Shown piece after piece: positions 7,868 to 17,398 of a stretch of DNA of 64,000 bases. A model generated the notes under the pieces. That model had not been told where the DNA came from, made no database searches, and was given only the letters and a program-made list of their open reading frames with translations. A program made the translations under genes and the position numbers. How positions within the stretch are numbered: position 1 is the stretch's first letter; the number at the start of each line of letters is the position of its first letter. Source of the DNA: an uncultured Peptostreptococcaceae bacterium (GTDB taxonomy: Bacteria; Bacillota; Clostridia; Peptostreptococcales; Peptostreptococcaceae); assembly GCA_947072565.1 (NCBI GenBank), contig CAMTIM010000033.1:55235-119234 (forward strand), read 5' to 3'.

Positions 7868-9763
7868 ATGAAAAAGAAATTATTTTCAATGTTAGTAGCT
7901 TTACTAATAGCATTTAATTTATTTCCAAGCAAAATGACAGTATTTGCAGAAGAAAAATTAGGGGATTATGGTGAATATGCATATGATACTTTAAAGCATA
8001 TTGATAAAAATCTTAGACAAAGAACACCAGGAAGTAAAGTAGAACTTGAAACATCTAATTACATAAAAGAAAAACTTGAATTAGCTGGGTATGAAGTTAG
8101 TATTCAACCATTTGAGTTTACCACAAAAACTGGGGAAAAACGAAACAGCCAAAATGTGATTGTAACAAAAAAAGGTGATTCTAACAAAGAAGTTGTAGTT
8201 GGTGCTCACTATGACAGTGTAGGAACTGCAGGTGTAGATGATAATGGTTCCGGTACTGTTGTAAATTTAGAAACAGCTATAAGAATGATTAATGTAAAAA
8301 CTCCTTATACAATTAAATTTGTATTCTTTGGATCTGAAGAAGGAGGACTTAATGGTTCTAAGGCTTATGTAGAAAAAATGACACAAGAAGAGAAAAATAA
8401 TACACTTTATATGGTGAATATGGACTCTATTTTAGCTGGAACATTTAGCTATATGTATAGTGGAAATTATAATGAAGCTACTGATAAAGTAGAAAATACA
8501 TGGCCAATACAACAAGCTATGGAAATAGCAAAAGATTTAAATTTAGATATGCACTTAAATGATACAAAATTAAATTATGATTATCCATCACCTTCAACAG
8601 GAAACTGGAGTGATCATGCTAGTTTTAAAAATTTCGCACCATATTTATACTTTGAAGCTGCAAACTGGGAAGTATTAGATGACCCAGATCATCCAGAGGA
8701 TGGAAGTTCTGGAGCTTATGAAACTGAATCTGGTGAAGTAATGCATAACCCACAAAGAGATGATTTGACATTTATTGAAAATGAATGGGGAAATCATGGC
8801 AAAGATACAATAAAAAAATATTGTACTCTTTTACCACAATTATTGTTAAAACTAAACCCTCCTTTAACTGAAACTAAGCTTATAGGAGATACAAGATATT
8901 CAACTGCAGTGAAAATAAGTAATAGAGGATGGAATAATTCTGATAATGTAGTGCTTGTAAATTCAAGTGCTATGTCAGATGCTATTTCAGCAACTCCTTT
9001 TGCAAAGTCAAAAAATGCACCAATACTTTTAACAGAATCAAATAAATTAAATGATGAAACTAAAAAAGAAATAAGTAGACTAAAAGTTAAAAATGTTTAT
9101 GTTATAGGTGGAAGTAGTGTGGTATCAGATAATGTATTATCACAACTAAAAGCTATGAATATTAATGTAGATAGAATAAGTGGAGAAACTAGATATGAAA
9201 CTTCATTAGAACTAGCTAAAAATTTAGGAGATATATCTGAGATAGCAGTAGTAAATGGAGTAACTGGATTGCCTGATGCAGTTTCAATAGCACCAATTGC
9301 AGCTAATAAAAATATGCCAATAGTACTCTCTTCACCGAATGAAGGAATAAAAGTATCTGATAGTTTTATAAAAAGTAAGAATATCAAAGCTTCTTATGTT
9401 ATAGGAAAAGAAGGTGCTGTTTCAAATGAAGTTGAAAATAAGTTACCTAACGCAAAAAGATTAGGTGGAGAAAATAGAAGTGAAACAAATTCAGTTATTT
9501 TAAAAACTTTCTATACAAATGAAGAATTAAATAATATATTTGTTGCAAAAGATGGAATGAAAAATCAAAGTGATTTAATAGATGCTTTATCAGTGGGTGT
9601 ATTAGCAGCTAAAGAAGATTCTCCAATTGTTATAGTAGGAAATCAATTAGATAGTACACAAGAAAGTGCGCTATCATCTAAAAATACTAAAAAGATAACT
9701 CAAGTTGGAGGAAATGTTGGTGAGGATGCATTTAATAAGTTAGTAAGCATATTTAAAAACTAA
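7868..9763 (+). CDS. Secreted M28 aminopeptidase with three CWB2 cell-wall-binding repeats
   Basis: The 631-residue protein has a Sec signal peptide (about residues 1-28, ending near VFA). Its M28 zinc-peptidase domain covers about 40-330 and has the metal/catalytic set AHYDS, VDDNGSG, EEGGLNGS, NMDS and WSDHASF. Three CWB2 repeats (LIGDTRYSTA, RISGETRYETS, LGGENRSETN) follow and should bind anionic wall polymer. Peptidase at the wall plus a T-box-controlled amino-acid binding protein 42 bases upstream suggests a scavenging pair that releases and captures amino acids. The gene is probably under the same T-box. A strong terminator follows. Confidence 0.9.
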   Translation: MKKKLFSMLVALLIAFNLFPSKMTVFAEEKLGDYGEYAYDTLKHIDKNLRQRTPGSKVELETSNYIKEKLELAGYEVSIQPFEFTTKTGEKRNSQNVIVTKKGDSNKEVVVGAHYDSVGTAGVDDNGSGTVVNLETAIRMINVKTPYTIKFVFFGSEEGGLNGSKAYVEKMTQEEKNNTLYMVNMDSILAGTFSYMYSGNYNEATDKVENTWPIQQAMEIAKDLNLDMHLNDTKLNYDYPSPSTGNWSDHASFKNFAPYLYFEAANWEVLDDPDHPEDGSSGAYETESGEVMHNPQRDDLTFIENEWGNHGKDTIKKYCTLLPQLLLKLNPPLTETKLIGDTRYSTAVKISNRGWNNSDNVVLVNSSAMSDAISATPFAKSKNAPILLTESNKLNDETKKEISRLKVKNVYVIGGSSVVSDNVLSQLKAMNINVDRISGETRYETSLELAKNLGDISEIAVVNGVTGLPDAVSIAPIAANKNMPIVLSSPNEGIKVSDSFIKSKNIKASYVIGKEGAVSNEVENKLPNAKRLGGENRSETNSVILKTFYTNEELNNIFVAKDGMKNQSDLIDALSVGVLAAKEDSPIVIVGNQLDSTQESALSSKNTKKITQVGGNVGEDAFNKLVSIFKN

Positions 9764-9807
9764 TCTTAATAAACAAATATATAGATTTGCTAAAATGTAA
9801 TCTGAAT

Positions 9808-9846
9808 AAAAATATTACTAGAAATAAAAACTCTAGTAATATTTTT
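9808..9846 (+). terminator. Rho-independent terminator after the M28 gene
   Basis: A 15-bp perfect stem (AAAAATATTACTAGA / TCTAGTAATATTTTT) with a 9-base loop runs into a T-tract. Confidence 0.85.
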
Positions 9847-10015
9847 TTGTTTAATTCTTTAGAAACTCTTTAGATTTATATACAATATATCTTTAAAAAT
9901 TAAATTTATTATAAAATATAGAAAATTTAAATAGAGGAGGTATGAAATTTGATAATAAAAAAGGAACCTATGATATTATATAATTATGAAAAAATGTAAT
10001 ATAATGGGGGAGAAA

Positions 10016-10720
10016 ATGAACAAATATAATATTTTAGTAGTAGAAGATGAACAAGATATAGCAATAGCAATAGAAGCATACCTAATAAATCAAGGATATA
10101 AAGTTTTTATTGGGAATAACGGTGTTGAAGGGCTAGAAATTTTAGAAAAAGAAAATATACATTTAGCAATCGTAGATATAATGATGCCAAAGATGGACGG
10201 AATAACTTTTACTATGAAAGTTAGAGAAAATTATGATTTTCCAATAATAATGCTGTCAGCTAAGTCAGAGGAAATAGACAAAATAACAGGGCTTAATATT
10301 GGGGCGGACGATTATGTAAGTAAACCATTTAAGCCTTTTGAACTTTTAGCAAGAGTAAATTCACAACTTAGAAGATATAGTAAGTTTTTAAATATGATTA
10401 AAAAAAGCGATGAAAACAAAAATTCATTTACTATAGGCGGATTAGAATTAGATATAAATACTAAAGAAGTAAGTGTAGATGGAAATATAATAAAAACTAC
10501 TCCAATAGAATTCAAAATATTAAATTTACTTATGCAAAACCCAGGAAGAGTATTTTGCGCAGATGAAATATATGAAAGAGTTTGGAAAGAAAGAGCAGTA
10601 AACACGGATACAATAATGGTTCATGTAAGAAACATAAGAGAAAAGATAGAAGTGAACCCTAAAAATCCTAAATATTTAAAGGTGGTGTGGGGTGTTGGAT
10701 ACAAAATTGAAAAGCAATAA
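10016..10720 (+). CDS. OmpR/PhoB-family response regulator
   Basis: This 234-residue regulator has a receiver domain (VVEDEQD acidic pocket; phospho-acceptor Asp54 in VDIMMPKMDG; SKPFKPFE lysine loop). It also has a C-terminal winged helix (TPIEFKILNLLMQNPGRVF, ERVWKE, VHVRNIREKIE). The start is the ATG after GGGGGAG at 10005; a longer frame begins at 9986 without such a site. The gene overlaps its kinase by 29 bases. The target genes are unknown. Neither neighbouring transporter is in the same transcription unit. Confidence 0.9.
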   Translation: MNKYNILVVEDEQDIAIAIEAYLINQGYKVFIGNNGVEGLEILEKENIHLAIVDIMMPKMDGITFTMKVRENYDFPIIMLSAKSEEIDKITGLNIGADDYVSKPFKPFELLARVNSQLRRYSKFLNMIKKSDENKNSFTIGGLELDINTKEVSVDGNIIKTTPIEFKILNLLMQNPGRVFCADEIYERVWKERAVNTDTIMVHVRNIREKIEVNPKNPKYLKVVWGVGYKIEKQ

Positions 10721-12872
10721 TTACATAATAAATATAGTAGTAGTAGCTGTAATATTAATAGCATCTATAGGAATGTGTATATCATATCCTAAAATACAAA
10801 AGGATAGTGACAAATTTAGAAATAACATTTTTGAAGAAGAAGGTAATTTTTTAACTGACATTAATAAAATAAATTATTCTTTATATTATAAAATGTATGA
10901 ACAAAACGGTGATAAAAAATTAAGTCCAACAGATGTAATATTAGAGCGTAATTTTCAAAAAGAAAATGATGAAGAAAATAATGGTTATAAATATGAATTA
11001 GAAAATTTAGATAGTGAAATATATAATTTTGAGAAAGATTTAAATTCTGATTTTGAAAATTTAGAATATTATGCTGTAAATAAAAAAAGTAACGAAGTAA
11101 AACAAGTAACAAAAGGAAAAATAGATGATTTAGCAAGCAAAGACATTTCTAGTGAAGCAATGAGTGAATTAAAAGAAAAATATAGTTTTTATATTGTACT
11201 AGACTATGATGACAAAGGCAATGTCAATATAGAAAAAATATATGGAGCAAATAAAGAAAATGTATTAAACTCTATACAAAATATACAAAGACAAGATCCT
11301 CTAAATAGAGGCTATCTACAAGATGGATTTGATGTTAAGCCTATAACAAATATGAGGTTTGTATATGGAGTGCCTAAAAACATATCTTCTGATAGAATAG
11401 CTTCTTATATGCATCAAGAAGAAAATTATGCTTATTCAAGTGCATCTAGAGTATATACAAATATAGCAATGATATTTATAGTATTAGCAGGACTATTAAT
11501 TCCGTATAAAGAAATAAAAGAATTAGCAGGGTTTAGAAAAATAGTGAACATACCTTTGGAGATAGCATCACTTTTGGTGATTTTAAGTATTACGTTCATA
11601 TATCAAGGTGTAGAACTTTTAATAATTAAATCTATAAAAGGAGAACTCTTAACCTTTGCACAATTACAATTTAGCAAAGATATTATAAATATTTTAACTT
11701 ACTCAATAAATGTTATTTATTGGTTTGTAGGATTTTCAGTAGTATTTGCAGGGATTATTATATTAAAATATATATACAAAAGTGGACTTAAAACTTATAT
11801 AAAAGAAAAATGTTTAGTTTATAAAACTTTTGCGTATATACTAAATAAAATACAAATAATATTAAAATGGTGCACTAATATACAACTTAACAAAAAAGAT
11901 AATAAAAAAATCATAACTATAGTAGGTATAAATTTTATGATTATAACTTTAATGTGTAGTATGTGGTTCTTGGGTATATTAGCTGCAATAGCTTACAGTG
12001 TAGTATTGTTTGTAATGATAAAAAAACAATACAATAAAGTTACAAATGATTATACAGATTTATTAAAGGTAACTAATGAAATAAGTAGTGGAAACTTGGA
12101 TGTTAATACAGATGATGATTTAGGTACTTTTAATTTATTAAAAGATGAAATAGGAAACATACAAAAAGGCTTTAAAAAAGCAGTAGATGAAGAAGTTAAA
12201 AGTCAAAAGATGAAGACAGAACTTATATCAAATGTAAGTCACGATTTAAAAACTCCTTTGACATCAATAATAACTTATGTAGACTTATTAAAAGATAAAA
12301 ATTTAAGTGATGAAAAACGTGAAAAATATCTAGATACCTTAGATAGAAAATCTCAAAGGTTACAAGAATTAATAGAAGATTTATTTGAGGTAAGCAAAGC
12401 CAATAGTGGAAATGTAAATTTAAATATTGTAGATGTAGATATTGTATCTCTTATGAAGCAAACTTTACTTGAAGTAGATGATAAAATCAAAACTTCATCA
12501 TTAAATATAAGAAATAATTTCCCAAGCGATAAAGTTATACTTAAATTAGATAGTCAACGTATGTTTAGAGTCTTTGAAAATCTTTTAGTGAATATAACTA
12601 AGTATGCTATGGAAGGTTCTAGAGTATATATTGATATATTTGATAAAGATGATTATGTAGAAATATCTTTGAAAAATATGACAGCAGATGAAATAAATTT
12701 TAATGTTAATGAATTAGTTGAAAGATTTGTAAGAGGAGATAAGTCAAGAAATACAGAAGGAAGTGGACTAGGTCTTGCAATAGCTAAGAGCTTTGTTGAA
12801 TTGCAAGGTGGAGAGTTTGATGTAAGTATTGATGGTGATTTATTTAAAGTAGTTATAAAATTTGCTAAATAA
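10692..12872 (+). CDS. Membrane sensor histidine kinase
   Basis: This 726-residue kinase has an N-terminal membrane segment (about 9-29), a large extracytoplasmic region to about residue 250, and several further membrane segments (about 252-445). These lead to a HAMP-like linker, HisKA (His517 in NVSHDLKTPLTS) and HATPase_c. The ATPase carries an unusual N-box (VFENLLVNITKYA) and G-box GSGLGLAIAKS. It starts at GTG inside the response-regulator gene, so the two are translationally coupled. The domain plan resembles the multi-membrane-segment kinases common in clostridia. The signal is unknown. Confidence 0.88.
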   Translation: MLDTKLKSNNYIINIVVVAVILIASIGMCISYPKIQKDSDKFRNNIFEEEGNFLTDINKINYSLYYKMYEQNGDKKLSPTDVILERNFQKENDEENNGYKYELENLDSEIYNFEKDLNSDFENLEYYAVNKKSNEVKQVTKGKIDDLASKDISSEAMSELKEKYSFYIVLDYDDKGNVNIEKIYGANKENVLNSIQNIQRQDPLNRGYLQDGFDVKPITNMRFVYGVPKNISSDRIASYMHQEENYAYSSASRVYTNIAMIFIVLAGLLIPYKEIKELAGFRKIVNIPLEIASLLVILSITFIYQGVELLIIKSIKGELLTFAQLQFSKDIINILTYSINVIYWFVGFSVVFAGIIILKYIYKSGLKTYIKEKCLVYKTFAYILNKIQIILKWCTNIQLNKKDNKKIITIVGINFMIITLMCSMWFLGILAAIAYSVVLFVMIKKQYNKVTNDYTDLLKVTNEISSGNLDVNTDDDLGTFNLLKDEIGNIQKGFKKAVDEEVKSQKMKTELISNVSHDLKTPLTSIITYVDLLKDKNLSDEKREKYLDTLDRKSQRLQELIEDLFEVSKANSGNVNLNIVDVDIVSLMKQTLLEVDDKIKTSSLNIRNNFPSDKVILKLDSQRMFRVFENLLVNITKYAMEGSRVYIDIFDKDDYVEISLKNMTADEINFNVNELVERFVRGDKSRNTEGSGLGLAIAKSFVELQGGEFDVSIDGDLFKVVIKFAK

Positions 12873-12928
12873 TATGCTTAAAAGTATTTGAAATAAAACA
12901 GCCAATAAAAACAATTAGAGGTGACATC

Positions 12929-13093
12929 ATGGTTAAAGATTATTATTGTCCAAAGTGTAGTTTGAAATTAGAAGTTATGGATAGCTGAGGTTCTATTAGT
13001 TATTTTTGCACGGAGTGCAAAACGTTAATTTCTAGAAAAAAAATATTAACTAAGGAACAAATAAAAGAAAATAATGAAAAAAATAAAATATAA
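12929..13093 (+). CDS. YfgJ-like zinc-ribbon miniprotein, candidate selenoprotein (in-frame TGA = Sec20)
   Basis: An ATG after AGAGGTGACATC opens a 54-codon frame interrupted only by TGA at 12986-12988. The two halves form one coherent zinc ribbon: YCPKC, then LEVMDS-(TGA)-GSISYFCTEC, then TLISRKK. From memory, E. coli YfgJ-type ribbons carry Cys-Gly at the TGA-Gly position and the same YFC...LIS pattern, so TGA replaces a conserved Cys. An 8-bp hairpin starts shortly after it with a G-first loop, as bacterial SECIS elements do. Stickland clostridia generally carry Sec machinery. Alternatives are a recent nonsense mutation or a sequencing error. The function is unknown, possibly redox or metal binding. 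Confidence 0.65.
13004..13022 (+). promoter_or_regulatory. Candidate bacterial SECIS hairpin
   Basis: TTTTGCAC - GGA - GTGCAAAA forms an 8-bp perfect stem with a three-base loop starting with G. The loop begins 24 bases after the TGA, inside the spacing usually required for SelB-dependent decoding. The stem is made partly by two TGC cysteine codons; the other two Cys codons of this gene are TGT. Other AT-rich regions can form hairpins by chance, so this is supporting evidence only. Confidence 0.55.
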
Positions 13094-13096
13094 TTT

Positions 13097-13131
13097 AAAA
13101 AATCTACATCATAAAATGATGTAGATTTTTT
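13097..13131 (+). terminator. Rho-independent terminator
   Basis: A 16-bp perfect stem (AAAAAATCTACATCAT with its complement) and a 3-base loop are followed by a T-run. It begins 4 bases after the zinc-ribbon stop, which supports the downstream stop (not the TGA) as the true end of that gene. Confidence 0.88.
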
Positions 13132-13206
13132 TGTTAAAATTATAAATTACAAACATATATTAATCTGATATAATTTACATAAAATTAAAACAATAGGTGG
13201 GATTTT

Positions 13207-13809
13207 ATGGAAGACTATATAGGTGTCATCGTTAAAAATCAATGGGATGAAATATTATTGTACGAGAGTAGTTTTTATATAAAAATAAAAAAATTAGAAG
13301 ATATTGAGAATGATATTAAAAATGAATTAAGTGCAAATTTAGATATAGATATATTCAAAATAAAAAAAATATATGATGAAAAGCTATTACATAGACAAGA
13401 AGAGATAACATTGTATTTAGTTGAGGTTGGCATATATAATAAAGCATTTGAATTTATAAAAATAGAAAAATTGCCACAAGATATACTAAACTTCCAAGAT
13501 AAAGAATTCTTTGAAAAAAATATATTAAGATACGAAACATATGGATCTTTTTTGTATTCGATAATTAATATATTCTTACTTATTGTTTTAGTTGGTATAT
13601 TAGAAAGTATAAACAAGCCAATAAGTATGCATAGGTTTGGTGTTATAATAGGGGTATTGGTATTAATATTTGCTGTATTTGCAAAATTTATAAAACCAAA
13701 GTTGTTAAACTACTTGATTAACTTTGAAATTAATATAAAATTTGTTGAGTATCTTACAAATATTACAATGGTTGTTTATTGGGTAAAGATATTAACTATA
13801 ATTATGTAG
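13207..13809 (+). CDS. Hypothetical membrane protein
   Basis: I do not recognise this 200-residue protein. Residues 1-115 are soluble, charged and rich in Ile/Lys. The C-terminal part has about three hydrophobic segments (roughly 117-132, 144-162 and 180-200). The N-terminal half faintly recalls a Nudix-like fold (strand pattern YIGVIVKN, EITLYLVEV) but lacks the Nudix box, so no catalytic role is proposed. The ATG follows AGGTGGGATTTT. It stands alone between a terminator and the TetR gene and may share the latter's transcript. Confidence 0.6.
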   Translation: MEDYIGVIVKNQWDEILLYESSFYIKIKKLEDIENDIKNELSANLDIDIFKIKKIYDEKLLHRQEEITLYLVEVGIYNKAFEFIKIEKLPQDILNFQDKEFFEKNILRYETYGSFLYSIINIFLLIVLVGILESINKPISMHRFGVIIGVLVLIFAVFAKFIKPKLLNYLINFEINIKFVEYLTNITMVVYWVKILTIIM

Positions 13810-13874
13810 AAAAAATAGCGTTGAAAACTTAATATGTTCAATGCTTTATAATAAAGTAAACATGGGGGTAGAAA

Positions 13875-14537
13875 ATGGAATTAGATAATAAAGAAGACAT
13901 AAGAAATAAAATAATTAAAGTATCTTCAAGACTTTTTATCGAACAAGGGTATACAAAAACTACTATCAGACAAATAGCTGATGAATGTGATTTAGGTAGG
14001 GGACATTTATATTATTATTTTAAGAAAAAAGAAGATATTGTATTGTACTTATATAAAAACCTTATACAACAAATACATTCCTTTATAAAGGAAACAAAAA
14101 ATGAAGCAATAGATCCACTAATAAGTTATGCTATAATTCAATATGTTTATATAAAAGTAATAGTAACAAATAAAGCGTTATTTAGGATGTATATACAAGC
14201 ATCAGAAACTACTACAGTTAGGAAAGAATACATAAAAACAATAAAAGCAATATTAAATGAAAATTTAAAAGCATTTAATTGTGACTTTAATCAAAGTGAT
14301 GTGAATTTAAGTATAATAATAGGTTCAGCAGGAGAAGATGAACTTTTACGAAGCTTCTATAATCAAGATATATTATTAGAATTAGAGGAAATAATAGAAA
14401 GCACTATAAAAACAAGACTACTGTTATTAAATATAAGCCATGAAGAAGTAAGAAAAATAATAGCTAAATGTAAGGAAGAAGTAAAAATAATCGATATAAA
14501 CAAAATAATAAAAAATGTTCATATGGTTGAAATATAA
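13875..14537 (+). CDS. TetR-family regulator
   Basis: This 220-residue regulator has the TetR helix-turn-helix at residues 9-55 (SRLFIEQGYTKTTIRQIADE followed by RGHLYYYFKKKEDIVLYLY) and a diverged all-helical ligand domain. Its likely target is the MMPL exporter promoter about 700 bases downstream, where a short inverted repeat overlaps the core promoter. The two genes are separated by a convergent membrane-protein gene. The inducer is unknown. The ATG follows GGGGGTAGAAA. Confidence 0.85.
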   Translation: MELDNKEDIRNKIIKVSSRLFIEQGYTKTTIRQIADECDLGRGHLYYYFKKKEDIVLYLYKNLIQQIHSFIKETKNEAIDPLISYAIIQYVYIKVIVTNKALFRMYIQASETTTVRKEYIKTIKAILNENLKAFNCDFNQSDVNLSIIIGSAGEDELLRSFYNQDILLELEEIIESTIKTRLLLLNISHEEVRKIIAKCKEEVKIIDINKIIKNVHMVEI

Positions 14538-14579
14538 ATAAAGGCTGTGATTTTTTTTAATAAATCACAGCCTTTATTT
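14537..14579. terminator. Bidirectional terminator
   Basis: The repeat AATAAAGGCTGTGATT paired with AATCACAGCCTTTATT lies between the convergent TetR and DUF2238-like genes and overlaps both stop regions. Confidence 0.85.
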
Positions 14580-15141
14580 ATTTAATATTATTTTGAAATT
14601 TATTTTTAGTGTAATATAAAATCATTATACAACTACCAGCTAAAGCATCAATCATATCGTGCATGGTATCTTTTAACCCGCCAGATTGTGTATGCATCTT
14701 AAATAATACATCTAAAGCATATTCAGATATTTCACAGATGGATGAGATTCCCATACTGAAGAATAAAATAACAACAAAAACCAATAGTTTATTGTTATTT
14801 ATATTTTTTAAGGAAGCTAATATGTTCCATCCGATTTTGACAGATATAAATCCTGATATAAAGTGAAGAAAATCGTCATAATACTTGATTTTATCATAAA
14901 GATTATAACAAGAACCGAGTAAAAATGAAAATAGTATAAATAAATTACTAGCTATAAATAAATTTCTATCCAGTACAGCTAAGTTTTTTGAATAAATCTT
15001 ATTTAATATGAATATTATAATTAAACAAAGTAAACTTAGTCCAACTTTTCCATATTCACTTTTAAACATAAAAAATACTGCAGAAAAAAGATATATAGCA
15101 TAAAGTAGTATTTTAAATATATTTATATTTTTATTTTTCAT
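14578..15141 (-). CDS. DUF2238/YjdF-like membrane protein
   Basis: This 187-residue protein from the chosen ATG (after AAGGTTGG) has about five membrane segments. Conserved-looking polar motifs sit at their ends: YYDDFLHFISGF, CEISEYALD and DTMHDMIDALAG. The last motif, with Asp and His at the start of a helix, recalls the DUF2238/YjdF membrane family of unknown function. A TTG four codons upstream is a less likely start. It is divergent from the MMPL exporter and could share its regulator. Confidence 0.7.
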   Translation of the reverse strand: MKNKNINIFKILLYAIYLFSAVFFMFKSEYGKVGLSLLCLIIIFILNKIYSKNLAVLDRNLFIASNLFILFSFLLGSCYNLYDKIKYYDDFLHFISGFISVKIGWNILASLKNINNNKLLVFVVILFFSMGISSICEISEYALDVLFKMHTQSGGLKDTMHDMIDALAGSCIMILYYTKNKFQNNIK

Positions 15142-15215
15142 AATATATACCAACCTTTTATTTTATATATATTATGTGTAATTTAAATAAAAATATTAAA
15201 AAATCAATGTTTTAG

Positions 15216-15245
15216 TTGACATAATGCTTGTACTAGATCTACAAT
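15216..15245 (+). promoter_or_regulatory. MMPL-gene promoter with embedded TetR-type inverted repeat
   Basis: TTGACA (15216-15221), an 18-bp spacer and TACAAT (15240-15245) form the promoter. The inverted repeat TTGTA-7-TACAA (15228-15244) fills the spacer and overlaps the -10 box, where a bound TetR dimer would block transcription. The repeat is short, so the operator call is tentative. Confidence 0.55.
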
Positions 15246-15296
15246 TTATTTATGAAACTATTTGGGCGTGCCTAATAAGTTAAGGGGGGATACTAT

Positions 15297-17387
15297 ATGA
15301 AGAGGCTATCCAAAATAATAGCAGCAAAAAGCAAATTAATATTAGTAATAGCAATAGTTTTATTGATACCATCGGCAATTGGATTTTTAAACACCGACAT
15401 AAACTATGACATTTTAAGTTACTTACCAGATAATTTATCAACAACTCAGGCAGAAAAAATTTTAAAAGAAGATTTTGATTGTGGTTCATTAGCCATGCTT
15501 ATAGTTGAAAATATGGAAGACAAAGATGTATCTAAATTAAAAGAAAAACTAACACATGTTGAAGGCGTAAAAGAGATTATATGGATGGATGAATTTTTAG
15601 ATTTATCAGTTCCAAAAGAAATGCTACCAAAGGAGATAAAAGATCTTTTATATGCTAAAAATTCAACCATGATGGTTATAAAATTAGAAGAAGGATCAGC
15701 AGCACTTAAAACATTAAATGCAGTTGAGAAAATAAGAGACATATCAGGAAAACAAACATTTCTAAGTGGCATGGCAAGTATAATAAAAGATACAAAAGAC
15801 ATCTCAGATAAAGAAACTCCATTATATGTAATAGTTGCAGTAATATTAACTTTAATAGTTTTAGGATTTACAATGGACTCATTTGTTACACCATTTATAT
15901 TTTTAACAAGTATAGGGTTTGCTATAATCTATAACTTTGGAAGTAATATAATATTTGGTGAAATTTCATATATAACAAAAGCTTTAAGTGCAGTCCTACA
16001 GCTTGGGGTTACTATGGATTACTCTATATTTTTGCTACATAGGTATGATGAGGAAAGAGAAAAATATGATAATCATGTAGAAGCAATGGCAAATGCAATA
16101 GCTAATACTGTAACAGCTGTATTTGGTAGTTCATTAACTACAATAGCTGGATTTTTAGCACTTTGTGTAATGGACTTAGCACTTGGTATGGATATGGGAC
16201 TTGTAATGGCAAAAGGAGTTTTATTAGGTGTTATCTGTACAGTTACAGTACTTCCATCTTTAATATTAATATTTGATAAATCAATTCATAAATACAAACA
16301 TAAAACAATTTTACCTACATTCAATAAGACGTCTCAAATAGTTGTAAAGCATTATAAAAAATTAGTAGTATTATTTTTAATATTGTTTATTCCTTCAATA
16401 ATAGGCAGTAGTAATGCTAAGGTTTATTACAACTTAGATGAGTCATTACCTGATGATTTACAATCTATTATTTCAACAAATAAATTAAAAAATGATTATA
16501 AAATGAATAGTACAAATATTATTTTGGTAAAGGACACATTACAACCATACAAAGTAGAACAAATGGTTAAAGAAATAGAAGAATTAGATGGTATAAATTC
16601 AGTAGTGGCAATTGAAAAAGTAATTGGACCAAGAGTAGTTGAAGATATAATACCAGATGAACTATTAAAAGCAGTAAAATCAGGTGGATATGAGCAGTTA
16701 ATGGTAAATTCAGAATACAGAGCGGCAACTGATGAATGTGGAGAACAAATAGAGGCGTTAAATAAAATAGTTCATAAATATGATAAAAATGGACTTATAG
16801 GAGGAGAAGCTCCTTTAACAAATGATCTAATAAAAATTGCAGATAAAGACTTTAAAATGGTAAATATAGTATCAATACTAGCTATATTTATAATTATAGC
16901 AGTAGTATTTAAATCAATATCACTTCCTATAATATTAGTTTTAGCAATAGAGTCAGCTATTTTTATAAATTTGGGCATACCTTATTATACAGGTACGATA
17001 GAACCATTTATAGCATCAATAGTAATAGGTACTATACAACTTGGGGCAACTGTTGACTATGCAATATTGCTGACATCTAGATATAAAGAAGAATTAGCTG
17101 TAAATAGTAATAAATTTGAAGCTATGACAGTTTCTATTCAAAGTAGTGCAAGATCAATAGTAACAAGTGCATTGTCATTTTTCTCAGCAACTATAGGAGT
17201 TGGGCTTATATCAAAATTAGAAATGATAAGTGCATTGTGTAGCCTTATGTCAAGGGGAGCTATAATAAGTATGTTTATAATAATATTCTTGCTACCAGCA
17301 ATTTTATTGGTTTGTCATAAATTTATTGTAAAAACAAGTAAGGGGTTTGAGGTTTGTGAAAATAAAGTAGCTGTAAAAGGCGAATAA
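15297..17387 (+). CDS. MMPL/RND-superfamily exporter
   Basis: This 696-residue membrane protein has two homologous halves. Each half is one membrane helix, an extracytoplasmic loop domain (about 30-165 and 375-520), and a bundle of five helices. Characteristic segments are QLGVTMDYSIFLLHRYDEER in half one and the matching GATVDYAILLTSRYKEE in half two; the intramembrane Asp residues (MDYS, VDYA) are the proton relay. It should use proton-motive force to export a hydrophobic or amphiphilic molecule. The TetR regulator upstream and the secreted repeat protein downstream suggest a regulated export pair. The ATG follows AAGGGGGGATACTAT. Confidence 0.9.
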   Translation: MKRLSKIIAAKSKLILVIAIVLLIPSAIGFLNTDINYDILSYLPDNLSTTQAEKILKEDFDCGSLAMLIVENMEDKDVSKLKEKLTHVEGVKEIIWMDEFLDLSVPKEMLPKEIKDLLYAKNSTMMVIKLEEGSAALKTLNAVEKIRDISGKQTFLSGMASIIKDTKDISDKETPLYVIVAVILTLIVLGFTMDSFVTPFIFLTSIGFAIIYNFGSNIIFGEISYITKALSAVLQLGVTMDYSIFLLHRYDEEREKYDNHVEAMANAIANTVTAVFGSSLTTIAGFLALCVMDLALGMDMGLVMAKGVLLGVICTVTVLPSLILIFDKSIHKYKHKTILPTFNKTSQIVVKHYKKLVVLFLILFIPSIIGSSNAKVYYNLDESLPDDLQSIISTNKLKNDYKMNSTNIILVKDTLQPYKVEQMVKEIEELDGINSVVAIEKVIGPRVVEDIIPDELLKAVKSGGYEQLMVNSEYRAATDECGEQIEALNKIVHKYDKNGLIGGEAPLTNDLIKIADKDFKMVNIVSILAIFIIIAVVFKSISLPIILVLAIESAIFINLGIPYYTGTIEPFIASIVIGTIQLGATVDYAILLTSRYKEELAVNSNKFEAMTVSIQSSARSIVTSALSFFSATIGVGLISKLEMISALCSLMSRGAIISMFIIIFLLPAILLVCHKFIVKTSKGFEVCENKVAVKGE

Positions 17388-17398
17388 CTATAAACTAA

